From positions 3,739,304-3,803,303 of the forward strand of contig KB906767.1 in NCBI GenBank assembly GCA_000381625.1: 64,000 bases of DNA, in the 5' to 3' direction. Source of the DNA: Bryobacterales bacterium KBS 96 (lineage in GTDB: Bacteria; Acidobacteriota; Terriglobia; Bryobacterales; Bryobacteraceae). Of this stretch, positions 10,128 through 19,959 are shown piece by piece. The stretch's first letter is position 1, and the number at the start of each line of letters is the position of its first letter. Below the pieces are notes generated by a model. It saw only the letters and a program-made list of their open reading frames with translations. It had not been told where the DNA came from and did no database searches. The position numbers and the translations under genes are program-made.

Positions 10128-12863
10128 CTACTCATTGCGCAGCGCGGCCATGGGATCGACACGCGACGCTCCGCGTGCCGGCCACCATGCTGCGAAGAGA
10201 GCCACTCCGAGCATTACGAGAACCGTTCCGGTAATGGTGATGGGATCGTACGGCTTCAGCCCATACAGCATCGCCGCCACGTAGCGTGTCAGGCCGGCCG
10301 CCGCGACCATGCCGATGGCGATGCCGGCGGCCGCCAGCAACAAGCTTTCACGCAGGATCATTCGAAGCACCTGTCCGCTCTGCGCGCCCAGGGCCATGCG
10401 GATGCCGATCTCATTCGTCCGGCGTGCGACGGCATAGGCCATTACGCCATAGATGCCGATGCACGCGAGAACCAGCGCGAGCAGGCCGAGGCCGGAGCTC
10501 AACGCAGCAAATGCGCGCTCGTTCGAAATAGTAGAGTCGATCTGCTCCGTTTGGGTGCGTACGCCGAAAACCGGCAAGTCTTTGTCGACCGAGCGAACGG
10601 CTTCGCGAATCGCTTTCACGATGCCGGATTGGGCGGCTGCCATCTTCACTTCGAATGTCATGGGGCCGAGATTGGGAATTTGGGTGTACGGAAGATAGAA
10701 GGTTGGGGGAACCTGGTCCCGAATATCGCTATATTTTGCATTCCCGCACACGCCGACAATTTTATAATCGGTATCATTTCCGAACAGCTTGCCCAGCGGA
10801 TTCGCGTTCGGGAAAAATTCCCGTGCAAATTCCTGGTTCACGACGGCTACCCGCGGCGAGTTCGACCGGTCGTGTGCATTGAACGACCGGCCGTACAGAA
10901 TCGGAATCTCGAATGTACGGAAAAAAGCCGGATCGACGATGTTCATCCAGGCTGGCTGCTCTTTTTCCAGACGGGACTCGAATCCTTTCGGCGATACGGA
11001 TGTCGTCGATCTATTGTTTGCCACCAGCGCAGCCCTTGATAAGCTCGCCGATTGCACTCCGGGGATGACGGCGATTTTTTCGTGGATGCGCTCAAAAAGG
11101 GTGGCGGCCTGCTCCCCTTTGTAACGCGTATTGGGAGGATCAAGCATGAATAACAACACCCGCGCCGGATTGAAGCCGAGGTCTGTGCTTCGCAGATTTG
11201 CCAGAGTGCGGATAAAGAGACCGGCTCCGACGAGTAGCAACACGGAAAGACACACCTGGAGAATGATGAGGGCTTTGCCTGTTATTAACTTCGGAAGGCT
11301 CATAGTCGCGCGCATACCGTCTTTTAGCGCTGCGTTGATCTCCACGCGCGCCGATTGCCAGGCGGGAGCGAGGCTGAACAAAATACCCGTAAGCAGAGTA
11401 ATGCCAATGGACAGCAGCAACACCGGAAGGTCGAACTGAGCTTCGAGCTGGTTCGGCATCCAGGAATCCACAAGCAAGCGAGGGATCGCGTTGCGCAGTC
11501 CGTCGCCAGCGACGATACCTGCCGCTCCGCCGATTCCCGCGAGCAGCAAACCTTCCGTGAGGAGTTGCCGGGATATGCGCCAACGACCGGCGCCCAGCGC
11601 CAGCCGGACACTGATTTCGCGCTGCCGCGCCGTGGCGCGGGACAGGAGCAGATTCGCTAGGTTCGCGCAGGCAATCAGCAGGACCAAGCCAACAAGAGCC
11701 ATCAGGACAAGCAGAGGCTTTCGAAATTGGCTCCGTAATTCGTCCAAGCCCCTAGACCCCGTTGTCAGTCGCAATCGCGGCTGCGCGCGCTTCACTTTGT
11801 TTGGAAGTGTGTCCCGCACGGTGTGCGTGAGCACGAGGTCCAGGGCAGCCTGCGCTTTTTCCTCGTTAACGCCTGGATCGAGTCGCCCCATGATCAGAAG
11901 CCACCAGTAATCGGGATCGTTTAGAAGACTGCCGTTCTTCGCGGAATCATCGGGAAGGATGAGTGGCTGCATGGAGAGCGGAAAGAAAACGTCGGGATTG
12001 CCGCCGGTCTCCATGCCATGAAAGCTGGGTGGGTTGATGCCGACAATGGTCACGGGAAACTGATTCAACTCGATTTTTGTGCCGATAGCGGCGGGATCTC
12101 TCCCGAACTCCCGAGACCAAAAAGCATCGCTGATGACTGCGACCGCGCCGGCGTCTGGCTTCGCATCGTCCATGGGCATGATGGGTCTACCCACGATCGG
12201 GACGAGTCCGAGACTTTGGTAGTAGTTACCGGACACCAACTCGCCGCTTACAAGCCGCGCCTGCCCGCGGAGCACGCCCGTAACGCCCCAAATCGGCTTA
12301 AACGCAAATACAGACTGAAACGTTGTGTTCTGGCGCTGCATTGCTTTGAATACGGCGTAAGAAAATGACGTGCTGGTCGTGGCGCCCATCGGTGTCGAAC
12401 TGACATCGCCGTCGAGCGAATCCATCACCGTGTGTCGACCCGATACCCATGAGAAAAGCCGAAGCTGTCCCGGATTCTTGACGGGGATTGTCTTCCAGAG
12501 CGCCGTTTCCATCAGCGTGAAAATCGCGGTGTTCGCGCCGATGCCCAGCGCCAGTGAAAGAACGGCAACCGCCGTGAAGCCCGGCGATTGGCGCAGCATG
12601 CGGAAGGCATATCTCAAGTCGGCAGCCAGTTCGTAAATAAGCCGGAGGCCCAGGACATCGCGGCATTCGTCCTTGCGCGCTTCGACCGATCCAAATTCAA
12701 GTTGGGCGCGGCGTTTTGCTTCCTGGGACGCCACTCCGCTCCGGACAAGGTCTTCACAGTAACTTTCGATATGAAATCGAAGCTCACTGTCCATCTCCTG
12801 CTCCACGCTGGGCCGACGCGACACGGATCGCAACCAGGAGCGGAGACGCGCTATGAACTTCAT
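10128..12863 (-). CDS. Acidobacterial duplicated orphan ABC permease (ADOP, MacB/FtsX-like)
   Basis: 911-residue inner-membrane permease. A cytoplasmic N-terminal stretch (residues 1-85, VEQEMDSELRFHIE) precedes the first helix (FTAVAVLSLALGIGANTAIF). A MacB-type periplasmic domain, an FtsX core with LIACANLANLLLSRATARQREI, a second periplasmic domain and a second FtsX core (YGVMAYAVARRTNEIGIRMALG) follow. The duplicated layout without an ATPase gene is the ADOP family, very expanded in Acidobacteria. Its ATG overlaps the padR stop by 4 bp, so the two are coupled; padR-ADOP pairs are a recurring arrangement. Likely a macrolide/lipoprotein-type exporter component, but the cargo is unknown. Confidence 0.92.
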   Translation of the reverse strand: MKFIARLRSWLRSVSRRPSVEQEMDSELRFHIESYCEDLVRSGVASQEAKRRAQLEFGSVEARKDECRDVLGLRLIYELAADLRYAFRMLRQSPGFTAVAVLSLALGIGANTAIFTLMETALWKTIPVKNPGQLRLFSWVSGRHTVMDSLDGDVSSTPMGATTSTSFSYAVFKAMQRQNTTFQSVFAFKPIWGVTGVLRGQARLVSGELVSGNYYQSLGLVPIVGRPIMPMDDAKPDAGAVAVISDAFWSREFGRDPAAIGTKIELNQFPVTIVGINPPSFHGMETGGNPDVFFPLSMQPLILPDDSAKNGSLLNDPDYWWLLIMGRLDPGVNEEKAQAALDLVLTHTVRDTLPNKVKRAQPRLRLTTGSRGLDELRSQFRKPLLVLMALVGLVLLIACANLANLLLSRATARQREISVRLALGAGRWRISRQLLTEGLLLAGIGGAAGIVAGDGLRNAIPRLLVDSWMPNQLEAQFDLPVLLLSIGITLLTGILFSLAPAWQSARVEINAALKDGMRATMSLPKLITGKALIILQVCLSVLLLVGAGLFIRTLANLRSTDLGFNPARVLLFMLDPPNTRYKGEQAATLFERIHEKIAVIPGVQSASLSRAALVANNRSTTSVSPKGFESRLEKEQPAWMNIVDPAFFRTFEIPILYGRSFNAHDRSNSPRVAVVNQEFAREFFPNANPLGKLFGNDTDYKIVGVCGNAKYSDIRDQVPPTFYLPYTQIPNLGPMTFEVKMAAAQSGIVKAIREAVRSVDKDLPVFGVRTQTEQIDSTISNERAFAALSSGLGLLALVLACIGIYGVMAYAVARRTNEIGIRMALGAQSGQVLRMILRESLLLAAAGIAIGMVAAAGLTRYVAAMLYGLKPYDPITITGTVLVMLGVALFAAWWPARGASRVDPMAALRNE

Positions 12864-13201
12864 AACTCCTCCGGCGCAGTGTTCAACACCACAGCGATCG
12901 TCTCCGCCATCCGGTTCCAGTAGCGAGTTTCTTCCTGGAGCTGCTTACGGCCAGCAGGCGTCAGGCGATAATACCTTGCTTTGCGTTTGTTCTCCGATTC
13001 ACCCCATTCGCTCGCGAGCAATCCGTTGTGCTGCAAGCGATAGAGGGCCGGATAGAGCGATCCCTGTTGAATTTCCAACCGATCCTTTGAAATCTGCTGG
13101 ATACGAAGCAGAACTCCGTAGCCGTGGAGCGGGCCCAGCGAGACAGCTTTAAGAATCAACATGTCCAGCGTGCCCTGCAAAAGATCGATTTGTTTGCTCA
13201 C
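12860..13201 (-). CDS. PadR family transcriptional regulator
   Basis: 113-residue winged-helix repressor. The GTG at 13201 is chosen because AGGAGAG lies 2-8 bases upstream and it gives the standard N-terminus SKQIDLLQGTLDMLILKAV. The wing and recognition region reads LEIQQGSLYPALYRLQHNGLLASEW, and the ARYYRLTPAGRKQL tail is diagnostic of PadR. It overlaps the ADOP gene by 4 bp and presumably controls that permease and itself through the inverted repeat at 13214-13250. The ligand is unknown. Confidence 0.95.
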   Translation of the reverse strand: MSKQIDLLQGTLDMLILKAVSLGPLHGYGVLLRIQQISKDRLEIQQGSLYPALYRLQHNGLLASEWGESENKRKARYYRLTPAGRKQLQEETRYWNRMAETIAVVLNTAPEEL

Positions 13202-13213
13202 CGCTCTCCTTTT

Positions 13214-13250
13214 CCGTCTAGGAGTAGAGTATAGCGTCTTTCCTAGACGG
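13214..13250 (-). promoter_or_regulatory. Perfect inverted repeat, likely PadR operator
   Basis: CCGTCTAGGA (13214-13223) and TCCTAGACGG (13241-13250) form a perfect 10-bp inverted repeat with a 17-bp AT-richer centre. The near arm begins 12 bp upstream of the padR GTG. A promoter sitting between the arms would be occluded by a bound dimer, which fits autoregulation. The match between arms is seen directly; the assignment to PadR is inference from position. Confidence 0.75.
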
Positions 13251-13367
13251 TCAAGGAGAATTCCGCTAAGGCCACTCGTTTCACTCGTAGTTCCGTGCTG
13301 GCAAGCAATTGGCCCTCGTCTCGTGAAGGCGTTTTGACTGATCAGTTCACCGTTCCACTCCCGCGGA

Positions 13368-13406
13368 CTGCCGGCTAAAGACCGGCAGCAGCACGATGAA
13401 TCGTGC
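13368..13406. terminator. Pair of stem-loops downstream of the TonB receptor gene
   Basis: CTGCCGG (13368-13374) pairs with CCGGCAG (13382-13388). Immediately after, GCACGA (13391-13396) pairs with TCGTGC (13401-13406). They lie between the stop of the receptor gene (13515) and the padR promoter. There is no U-tract, so they may be a 3'-end or REP-like element rather than a strong intrinsic terminator. A similar GCACGAT..GTCGTGC motif occurs near 47031-47047. Confidence 0.4.
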
Positions 13407-13514
13407 GCCACCCAAGTGGCCGCCCGGCGCCAGCACCGAAACCGCGACTGTAAACGAGCGGACGTTTTACTTCACGGGCGTCTTCAATAGTTCGGGATCG
13501 TAATCGACCGTACT

Positions 13515-16500
13515 CTAGAAATCCAGCCGCGCGCCGATCTGTCCCGAGCGGTATCCGCCGAAATCGGAGAATCGTGCGCTGGTAATTTGGCCGAAGTTGG
13601 GGCTCGCGATATTGAGGCCGGGATCGGTCAGATTCACGTGGTTGAGGATATTCGTAAAGGAGCCTTCAATGCGGAAACGAACATGCTCCGTGATGTTGAA
13701 GTACTTCGCCAATCCGGCCGAGAGATTCACCGTCCCCGGCCCCTCGACCACGCCAACTCCGGAATTTCCAAAACGGCCGATAGGCGCGACATCCACGCCG
13801 GGCGTATCGCCGATTGTGCAATTCGGGTGAGCGGGCGAAATAGCCTGTCCAGGACAAACAAACGCGCTTGGGTCGATCCACTCGTTACGATTTTGATTCG
13901 CCGGAATTCCCGAGCCGACGCGATCCGGGTGCTGGGCGCGCCCGAACAGAATGCCGGAACCCGTGCCCGATGGGTCGCCGCCGCTGAAATAGGGGCTTAG
14001 CCATGGACCGGTCTGCCAAAGGAAGAGCGAATTTAGCTGCCAGCCGCCGATCAAAGCATCGGCAAAGCGATTCATGTGTGAGCCGAGCTGGCGGCCTCGA
14101 CCAAACGGCAGATCGTATACAGCCGTTGAGATCCAGCGATACTCGCGTGTGCCATAGACGTTGCCGTATTCCGCGTGACGATCGTACAGATCCGCCGCTC
14201 GCGCTCCGCCGGTCTCGCCCGCCCAGCCGGTATTGTTCGGTCCCTGGTTATCGGCAAGATTCCTCGCCCAGGTAAAAGCGGAGTCGAACGTCAGACCGGA
14301 GTGGAAGCGGTGATTCGCTTCAAGCTGCAGCGAGTTGTAATTGGCGATCGCGCCGGTAGTGCGTGTCTGAATCGTGCCCCAATTCGGGAACGGCCTATCT
14401 GTCAATGGGCGCGATACCGCATATTGAGTGGAATAATACATCTGGTTCAGATTCGGCGCCCAGACGAGGTGATCGGTTTTCATGCCGATATAAGAAATGC
14501 GGAGCCCAGTATCCCACCCAAGATCGTGCTCAATCGAGAAGTTCCACTGGAGGGCATAAGGATCCGGAAAATCGATCTGATTTGCCGTTCCGAAATAGGC
14601 CGTGCCGTATTGCGGCTCACTAAGACCGCTGCCTCCCGCGCTGATCTGCGGCCATAGAAACGCAGGCGCGCCACCGGTTCCGATGTTCTGAAACTGGCGC
14701 ACATCACTTTGCAGAGTGCCTGTGAGCGAATAGAACACACTGCCCAATACTGAGATGTTATACATGCCGAACCCGCCGCGAATGACGGTTTTGCCGTTTG
14801 CCGTCGGCCTCCAGGCAAAGCCGAAACGCGGCATGAAACGAAGCTTCGGCACTTCTCGCAGACTGTCGGGCAAACCGGCTTGCTTTGCGGATAGAACTGG
14901 AGTGCAAGGCGCGCCGTTGATCACCGGACCCTGATCTGTGTAGTTCGGGCACGCGTTGAAATCCGCGAGATAGCCGGGAGCCAGCAGGCTTTGTTTGCCG
15001 GTTGGGTAAACCACACGGCCGGATAGCGGAACGCTCGGATCGAAATTGCCGATATTTCCGTTCACATCGATGTACGACGGGTGGTACTCGTAACGCAGAC
15101 CATATTCCAGTGTCAGCTTCGAGCTGACCTTAAAGGAATCCTGCGCGAAATAGTTGTAATGCCATGTACGGCCGTCGTTATCGCTGTGCACGATGGCGTA
15201 AGCGGTGTTGTTGGGCGCTCCCACCAAAAAGTCGGCGACGTCGTTTCCGGTGAAATTGCCGGCGAACGAGTAGTTGCCGTAGTTATCGCCGCCGATAAAA
15301 CCCAGGGGGCTTACTGCTTGAATGTGCCGGATATCGAAACCGAATTTCATAGTATGCCGGCCCTTAGTCCAGGTGAGATTGTCGTTGAGCTGGTACATTC
15401 GCGAAGAATTATTGCCGTTGAGCCGGTCGGCAGTAAGCGATGTCGTTGCTCCACTGAAATCGATCTCGGGCAAGCCATTGAACGGGAACGTAGGTCCAAT
15501 GCCGTCGATCGCGAGCGACTTTGCGAACGCCACGCCATCGAACGCATTGCTGTTGCCGTAGTCGTCCCAGGTAAATCCAAAGCGGAATTCGTTGACCAGC
15601 GTGGGCAGGATCGAGTAGTTATGCGACACAACCAGCATCCGCAGCCGTTCGTAATTCTGGCTGGAGGGCACCAGCAGTTGGTTCGGCTCATCCTGGTTAA
15701 TGTTCTTGTAGGTGTACCGCGCAAACATCGACTGCTTGGAGCCGAAGTACTGATCGCCGCGAATATCGAATTGATTTGAAGTGTAACTGTTCGAGCGGTT
15801 ATCGATGTAGTTCGCCTGTTGTTCCGTCGCCGAACTGCTCGCGTTTGGGAGGGGATACAGTTTGAGAATCTGCTGCGCCACGGGATTTATCGCGCTCTGC
15901 GGAATGATGTTGTTCGGATAGGCGGCGTGGGTGAAAGGATCTCTCACAATGAACGATTGCCCGCTGAAATCGCCATTTCGCATGGCCTGCGTAGGCACCG
16001 TATCCTGAATGGTGGCTCCGCGCGGGAACTGAAATCCTTCGTAGGTTCCGTAAAAGAACGTTTTGTTGTGGCCGTTGTACAAATGCGGGATGACAACCGG
16101 ACCGCCCGCTGTTATTCCGAAATCGTTGCCGATTTTTTGCGGTTTTTCCGTCTGCCCGTACGCTGTCGCGTCAAAGGCTCTGTTCTGGTGATACCAGAAC
16201 AGGCTCCCATGCAAATCGTTTGTGCCGCTTTTCGAAAGCGTCGTTATTTCGCCAGGGTCCCCGTATTCCGCGTTGTTGCCCACACCATCGACGCGCATGG
16301 CGGAAATCGATTCGATGGAGGGGAACGCCTCCGTTAACGGTGAATTGCCGGTGACGTTTGTCGTGGAGATGCCGTCAACAGAGGCTTCCGATTGCGATGG
16401 CAAACCGCCTTGGATCGAGAACGATCCGGTTTTATTGCCAGAGTCGCCCGAGTCGGCTTGAACGCCTGGGAGCGCCGAGAGGAGGCCATAGGGACTTGTA

Positions 16501-16976
16501 CTGCCGTTCGCGCGGGTGTTGGCTGGAAGGTTGAGAATCTTCTGCGAATCGTAGCTCGCGGAAATCTGCTGCGTATCGGTTGTGATCACACCGGCCTGGC
16601 TTTCGACTGTGACGGCTTGCGTAGTCTGACCTACCCTCAGCGCGACATCGACCCGCAATACCTGGCGCGCGATCAACTGCAAATTCCGGACGGTTTCGCT
16701 CTGGAAACCAGGCTGCGTCACTTCAATCTTGTAGTGGGCGGGCTTTAGATTTACCTGCGTGTAGTCGCCGTGGACGTCGGTCGTCGCGGTGTAGGACGAT
16801 CCTTCATCGACGTTTGTGATTTGAACTGTAGCCCCCACGACAATGGCCCCCGATGGATCGGTTACCGTGCCGAGGATGGTTCCGAGAGTGGATTGCGCAA
16901 GCATACTGCCCGCGAGGAGAAACAGCCCGAAGCTGACCCGGGCCAAAGGTCTGGTCATTGCGGTCATGGGAGACAC
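13515..16976 (-). CDS. TonB-dependent receptor, Oar-like with carboxypeptidase-regulatory domain
   Basis: 1153-residue outer-membrane protein. A signal peptide ends near SMLAQ. An N-terminal Ig-like carboxypeptidase regulatory domain (GTVTDPSGAIVVGATVQITN to EVTQPGFQSETVRNL) is followed by a plug (GSFSIQGGLPSQSEASVDGI) and a very large beta-barrel ending with the aromatic-terminal strand IGARLDF. Size and layout match Oar-like receptors, which Acidobacteria carry in dozens. The ligand is unknown; such proteins are often linked to oligosaccharide or peptide uptake. It is followed by padR and its permease, 313 bp away, with no sign of co-transcription. Confidence 0.93.
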   Translation of the reverse strand: MSPMTAMTRPLARVSFGLFLLAGSMLAQSTLGTILGTVTDPSGAIVVGATVQITNVDEGSSYTATTDVHGDYTQVNLKPAHYKIEVTQPGFQSETVRNLQLIARQVLRVDVALRVGQTTQAVTVESQAGVITTDTQQISASYDSQKILNLPANTRANGSTSPYGLLSALPGVQADSGDSGNKTGSFSIQGGLPSQSEASVDGISTTNVTGNSPLTEAFPSIESISAMRVDGVGNNAEYGDPGEITTLSKSGTNDLHGSLFWYHQNRAFDATAYGQTEKPQKIGNDFGITAGGPVVIPHLYNGHNKTFFYGTYEGFQFPRGATIQDTVPTQAMRNGDFSGQSFIVRDPFTHAAYPNNIIPQSAINPVAQQILKLYPLPNASSSATEQQANYIDNRSNSYTSNQFDIRGDQYFGSKQSMFARYTYKNINQDEPNQLLVPSSQNYERLRMLVVSHNYSILPTLVNEFRFGFTWDDYGNSNAFDGVAFAKSLAIDGIGPTFPFNGLPEIDFSGATTSLTADRLNGNNSSRMYQLNDNLTWTKGRHTMKFGFDIRHIQAVSPLGFIGGDNYGNYSFAGNFTGNDVADFLVGAPNNTAYAIVHSDNDGRTWHYNYFAQDSFKVSSKLTLEYGLRYEYHPSYIDVNGNIGNFDPSVPLSGRVVYPTGKQSLLAPGYLADFNACPNYTDQGPVINGAPCTPVLSAKQAGLPDSLREVPKLRFMPRFGFAWRPTANGKTVIRGGFGMYNISVLGSVFYSLTGTLQSDVRQFQNIGTGGAPAFLWPQISAGGSGLSEPQYGTAYFGTANQIDFPDPYALQWNFSIEHDLGWDTGLRISYIGMKTDHLVWAPNLNQMYYSTQYAVSRPLTDRPFPNWGTIQTRTTGAIANYNSLQLEANHRFHSGLTFDSAFTWARNLADNQGPNNTGWAGETGGARAADLYDRHAEYGNVYGTREYRWISTAVYDLPFGRGRQLGSHMNRFADALIGGWQLNSLFLWQTGPWLSPYFSGGDPSGTGSGILFGRAQHPDRVGSGIPANQNRNEWIDPSAFVCPGQAISPAHPNCTIGDTPGVDVAPIGRFGNSGVGVVEGPGTVNLSAGLAKYFNITEHVRFRIEGSFTNILNHVNLTDPGLNIASPNFGQITSARFSDFGGYRSGQIGARLDF

Positions 16977-17384
16977 CTCTACTTCTCTTGAGAAACCAGA
17001 GAAAACAGAAAAACTTGTTTTAGACAGTAGCAGGAAACGAGTTGCAGAGGAATTACTAAGTTATGGCAAATCGATTAAGAAATATCCATGGAAGCGTCGT
17101 AGGTGAGTGCCGTGATTCCGTGCCGGGCGTTCAGTCCGAAAGCGGACATTGGTCATCCCAATCGCGGCATGGGCTTGTGGCGATCCGTACAGTTTAGGCC
17201 GGAATTCCGGCGAACCGGGCAATCGCAGCGGCATTGGTTCGCGTGCTCACTCCGGCTTGAGCCGGTAATCGAACCCCAGCGGGTCGGCGCCCGACGCGGA
17301 AGCACTCGGCCTCTCATGCAAATCTCGCCGAGACGAGTCGCGGCGCAGCAACCTGAGAGCTTTCGCCACCATGAACTCAAATTG
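16977..17384. other. Intergenic region upstream of the TonB receptor gene, unexplained conserved-looking DNA
   Basis: About 400 bp between pccB and the receptor gene. The part nearest the receptor (16980-17060) is AT-rich and probably holds its promoter. The part at 17150-17380 is GC-rich, with several short dyads such as CCGGAATTCCGG (17201-17212). On the minus strand it holds a GGTTCGATTAC stretch resembling a tRNA T-loop. I could not fold a complete tRNA from it. It may be a remnant of a dispersed element. No protein-coding gene is supported. Confidence 0.35.
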
Positions 17385-18932
17385 TTACAACGGTATGCTG
17401 CCGTGCTTCTTCTTTGGCATGGTGTCCACCTTATTCGCGAGCAGCCGCAACGCGCGAATCACTTTCGGACGTGTTTCGTGCGGCTCAATCACGTCGTCGA
17501 TGTAGCCGCGCTCGGCCGCGACAAACGGATTGGCGAAACGTTCTCTGAACTCATGCACCTTTGCTTGCCGCGCCTGTTCCGGATCTTGCGCGCGTCCGAG
17601 TTCGTGGCGGTAAAGGATATTTACGGCGCCTTCCGGCCCCATCACTGCGATTTCGGCTGTCGGATACGCGAAGTTCACATCGGTGCGCAGATGCTTCGAT
17701 CCCATTACGCAATAGGCGCCACCGTACGCTTTTCGCGTAATTACCGTGATCTTCGGAACCGTGGCCTCGGCGTAAGCATAGAGCAGCTTGGCGCCGTGCC
17801 GGATAATTCCGCCGAATTCCTGTTCTGTTCCAGGCAGGAATCCCGGCACGTCCTCGAACGTCAGGATGGGAATCAGAAACGCGTCGCAAAAGCGAACGAA
17901 ACGCGCCGCCTTCGTCGAGGAATTGATATCCAGGCAACCGGCCAGGTGCGCCGGCTGGTTCGCCACAACGCCGACCGTCGTCCCGCCCACGCGCGCGAAC
18001 CCGATCACGATATTGCGCGCGAAGTGTTCGGCAATTTCAAAAAAATAGGAGTCGTCGACCACGCGCCGGATCACATCCTTAATGTCGTACGGTTTGTTGG
18101 ATTCCTCCGGAATCAGCGTGTCCAATTCGAGATCCTGCCGGCTGTCGGAATCGTTGGTGGGCGCTGGCGGTACGCCGTCCAGATTGTTCTGCGGCAGAAA
18201 CCGCATCAGCTCGCGTATGCTGCGCAAGCAGTCGGCATCGTCGGCCGCGAGGAACTGCGCTACTCCACTCTTCGTGTTATGTGTCAGCGCGCCTCCGAGT
18301 GTTTCCTTGTCCACGTCTTCGTGCGTAACGGTTTTGATGACATCGGGTCCCGTTACGAACATGTGACTTGTACGATCCACCATGAAGACGAAATCGGTCA
18401 GGGCCGGCGAATACACAGCGCCGCCGGCGCAGGGTCCCATGATGGCCGAGATTTGCGGAACCACGCCGCTCGCGAGCGTATTGCGAAGGAAGATATCCGC
18501 GTAGCCGGCAAGCGACACCACGCCTTCCTGAATGCGCGCTCCTCCGGAGTCGTTCAATCCGATCACGGGCGCCCCAACCTTTAGGGCCAGATCCATGATC
18601 TTCACGATCTTCTGCGCGTTCGCTTCGGAAAGTGAGCCGCCGAACACTGTAAAATCCTGCGCAAACACGAATGCCTGGCGTCCATGAATCAATCCGTGAC
18701 CCGTGACGAACCCGTCGCCATCGATTACGGACTGTTCCATACCGAAGTTGCGGCAGCGGTGGCGAACGAGCTTGTCGAGTTCTTCGAACGAGCCCTCGTC
18801 GAGCAGCAGATCCACCCGCTCGCGCGCCGAAAGTTTGCCCTCGCGGTGCTGGCGCTCCTTCCGTTCCGGACCGCCCCCCGCCTCCGCGCGCGCATGGCGC
18901 TCCCGCACCTTATCGAGACCGCTGCTGCTCAT
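17385..18932 (-). CDS. pccB: Acyl-CoA (propionyl-CoA type) carboxylase, carboxyltransferase beta subunit
   Basis: 515-residue carboxyltransferase that moves the carboxyl group from carboxybiotin to an acyl-CoA, most likely propionyl-CoA to methylmalonyl-CoA. Family marks are [50 protein letters not shown], the oxyanion-hole glycines of [16 protein letters not shown], and [11 protein letters not shown] with [13 protein letters not shown] in the second crotonase-like half. The biotin carboxylase/BCCP partner is not in the window. Its start lies 23 bp inside the 3' end of the VWA gene upstream, so the two are probably transcribed together, though with no obvious functional link. Confidence 0.93.
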   Translation of the reverse strand: MSSSGLDKVRERHARAEAGGGPERKERQHREGKLSARERVDLLLDEGSFEELDKLVRHRCRNFGMEQSVIDGDGFVTGHGLIHGRQAFVFAQDFTVFGGSLSEANAQKIVKIMDLALKVGAPVIGLNDSGGARIQEGVVSLAGYADIFLRNTLASGVVPQISAIMGPCAGGAVYSPALTDFVFMVDRTSHMFVTGPDVIKTVTHEDVDKETLGGALTHNTKSGVAQFLAADDADCLRSIRELMRFLPQNNLDGVPPAPTNDSDSRQDLELDTLIPEESNKPYDIKDVIRRVVDDSYFFEIAEHFARNIVIGFARVGGTTVGVVANQPAHLAGCLDINSSTKAARFVRFCDAFLIPILTFEDVPGFLPGTEQEFGGIIRHGAKLLYAYAEATVPKITVITRKAYGGAYCVMGSKHLRTDVNFAYPTAEIAVMGPEGAVNILYRHELGRAQDPEQARQAKVHEFRERFANPFVAAERGYIDDVIEPHETRPKVIRALRLLANKVDTMPKKKHGSIPL

Positions 18933-19959
18933 TTGCGTTCTTAGCTTCCTCCCGGTTCACATAATAGCCGTCGCGGGCGTGGACTTCGGCGTGGGGATGC
19001 TTTTGCCGGGCCGCCTCGCTCAATTCCACTCGAATATGGCGATAAGCGCCAGGCTGCGCTCCCGAAGGCGCATGATAGACGAGCGAATAACGATCACGAA
19101 TGCGCTCCAAGACTTCCGCGAGCTTTCGTTCCGGCTTTGACGCGGCGATCGCCTGCCCGCCGGTCGCCGCAGCCAGCGGGTACACATCGTCGAACGCAAA
19201 ATCGGAGTTAATCACGGCGCCCGGGCGCGCGGCGGGCGGGTGCGGGTGGCGGCCCACGACAATCGCGTCAAGCAGCGCATCGGCCGTGTACAAGTCCCGC
19301 AAGACATCGTCATGACGCACGCCGTAGGACATGCCGTCGTTATCGGTGACGATCAGGATCGCTCTGCGCTGCATCGTTGCCTGCCGGTTTCGTTCCAGGA
19401 ATTTCGCGGCCGATTGAACGGCGGCGTTGATGCGCGTGCCGGAACCGAACGGCTGCTCGTGGGCTGCCTGTTCGATCGCCTGTGCAATCTCAGCGGGATC
19501 GCTTGTCAGCGATTGCTCGATCCACGTGTCACGGCTGAAGACCATTACGGCGACTTGATCCTGCGGCGTCAGTTTGCGTAGCGCGCTTGTCGCGATGGCG
19601 GCAATGTCTTTCAGGTATTTCTGCACGCTGCCGCTCACGTCCAGCAGCAGCACGAGTTCGAGCGGCACCGATGAATGCCCGAAGTAGACGATTTGCCGGG
19701 GCTTGTTTTCGTCGAGAATCACAAAATCCTGCTGCGCCAATCCGTTAATCTGGCGCTGTCCATCGACCACTTCGGCGTCTACCTGCACGTCCGTCACGCT
19801 CGCGTGGTAGATCGGTGTTTGCGCCGGTGTATCGGCCACCGTCTGGTTGGGACCGGGATTTCCGGGAATCGCGGCTCCGGAGGAAGGAGCTACCGCCCCC
19901 GACCATGCGCCTGCGCTACAGATGACCAGTGAGACGATAAGACACAACGGCGCGCGCAT
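18910..19959 (-). CDS. VWFA-related domain protein (acidobacterial type), exported
   Basis: About 349 residues from ATG 19959; an in-frame ATG at 19968 and a TTG at 19980 are alternatives. A signal peptide ([20 protein letters not shown]) precedes [22 protein letters not shown], the usual lead-in of the acidobacterial VWFA-related family. A von Willebrand A domain follows with a MIDAS motif [10 protein letters not shown] and [13 protein letters not shown]. It is likely a periplasmic or surface metal-dependent binding protein of unknown partner. The start codon overlaps that of divergent selB, so each gene's promoter must lie within the other's coding sequence. Confidence 0.88.
   Translation of the reverse strand: MRAPLCLIVSLVICSAGAWSGAVAPSSGAAIPGNPGPNQTVADTPAQTPIYHASVTDVQVDAEVVDGQRQINGLAQQDFVILDENKPRQIVYFGHSSVPLELVLLLDVSGSVQKYLKDIAAIATSALRKLTPQDQVAVMVFSRDTWIEQSLTSDPAEIAQAIEQAAHEQPFGSGTRINAAVQSAAKFLERNRQATMQRRAILIVTDNDGMSYGVRHDDVLRDLYTADALLDAIVVGRHPHPPAARPGAVINSDFAFDDVYPLAAATGGQAIAASKPERKLAEVLERIRDRYSLVYHAPSGAQPGAYRHIRVELSEAARQKHPHAEVHARDGYYVNREEAKNANEQQRSR

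Noticed and set aside
17230-17384. Possible selC (tRNA-Sec) or other tRNA near selB
   Set aside because: A T-loop-like stretch exists on the minus strand, but the T-stem has mismatches, no acceptor stem pairs, and no TCA anticodon with a T at position 33 is found.
17103-18584. 493-codon plus-strand open frame across pccB
   Set aside because: Antisense shadow; the minus-strand carboxyltransferase has all conserved segments.
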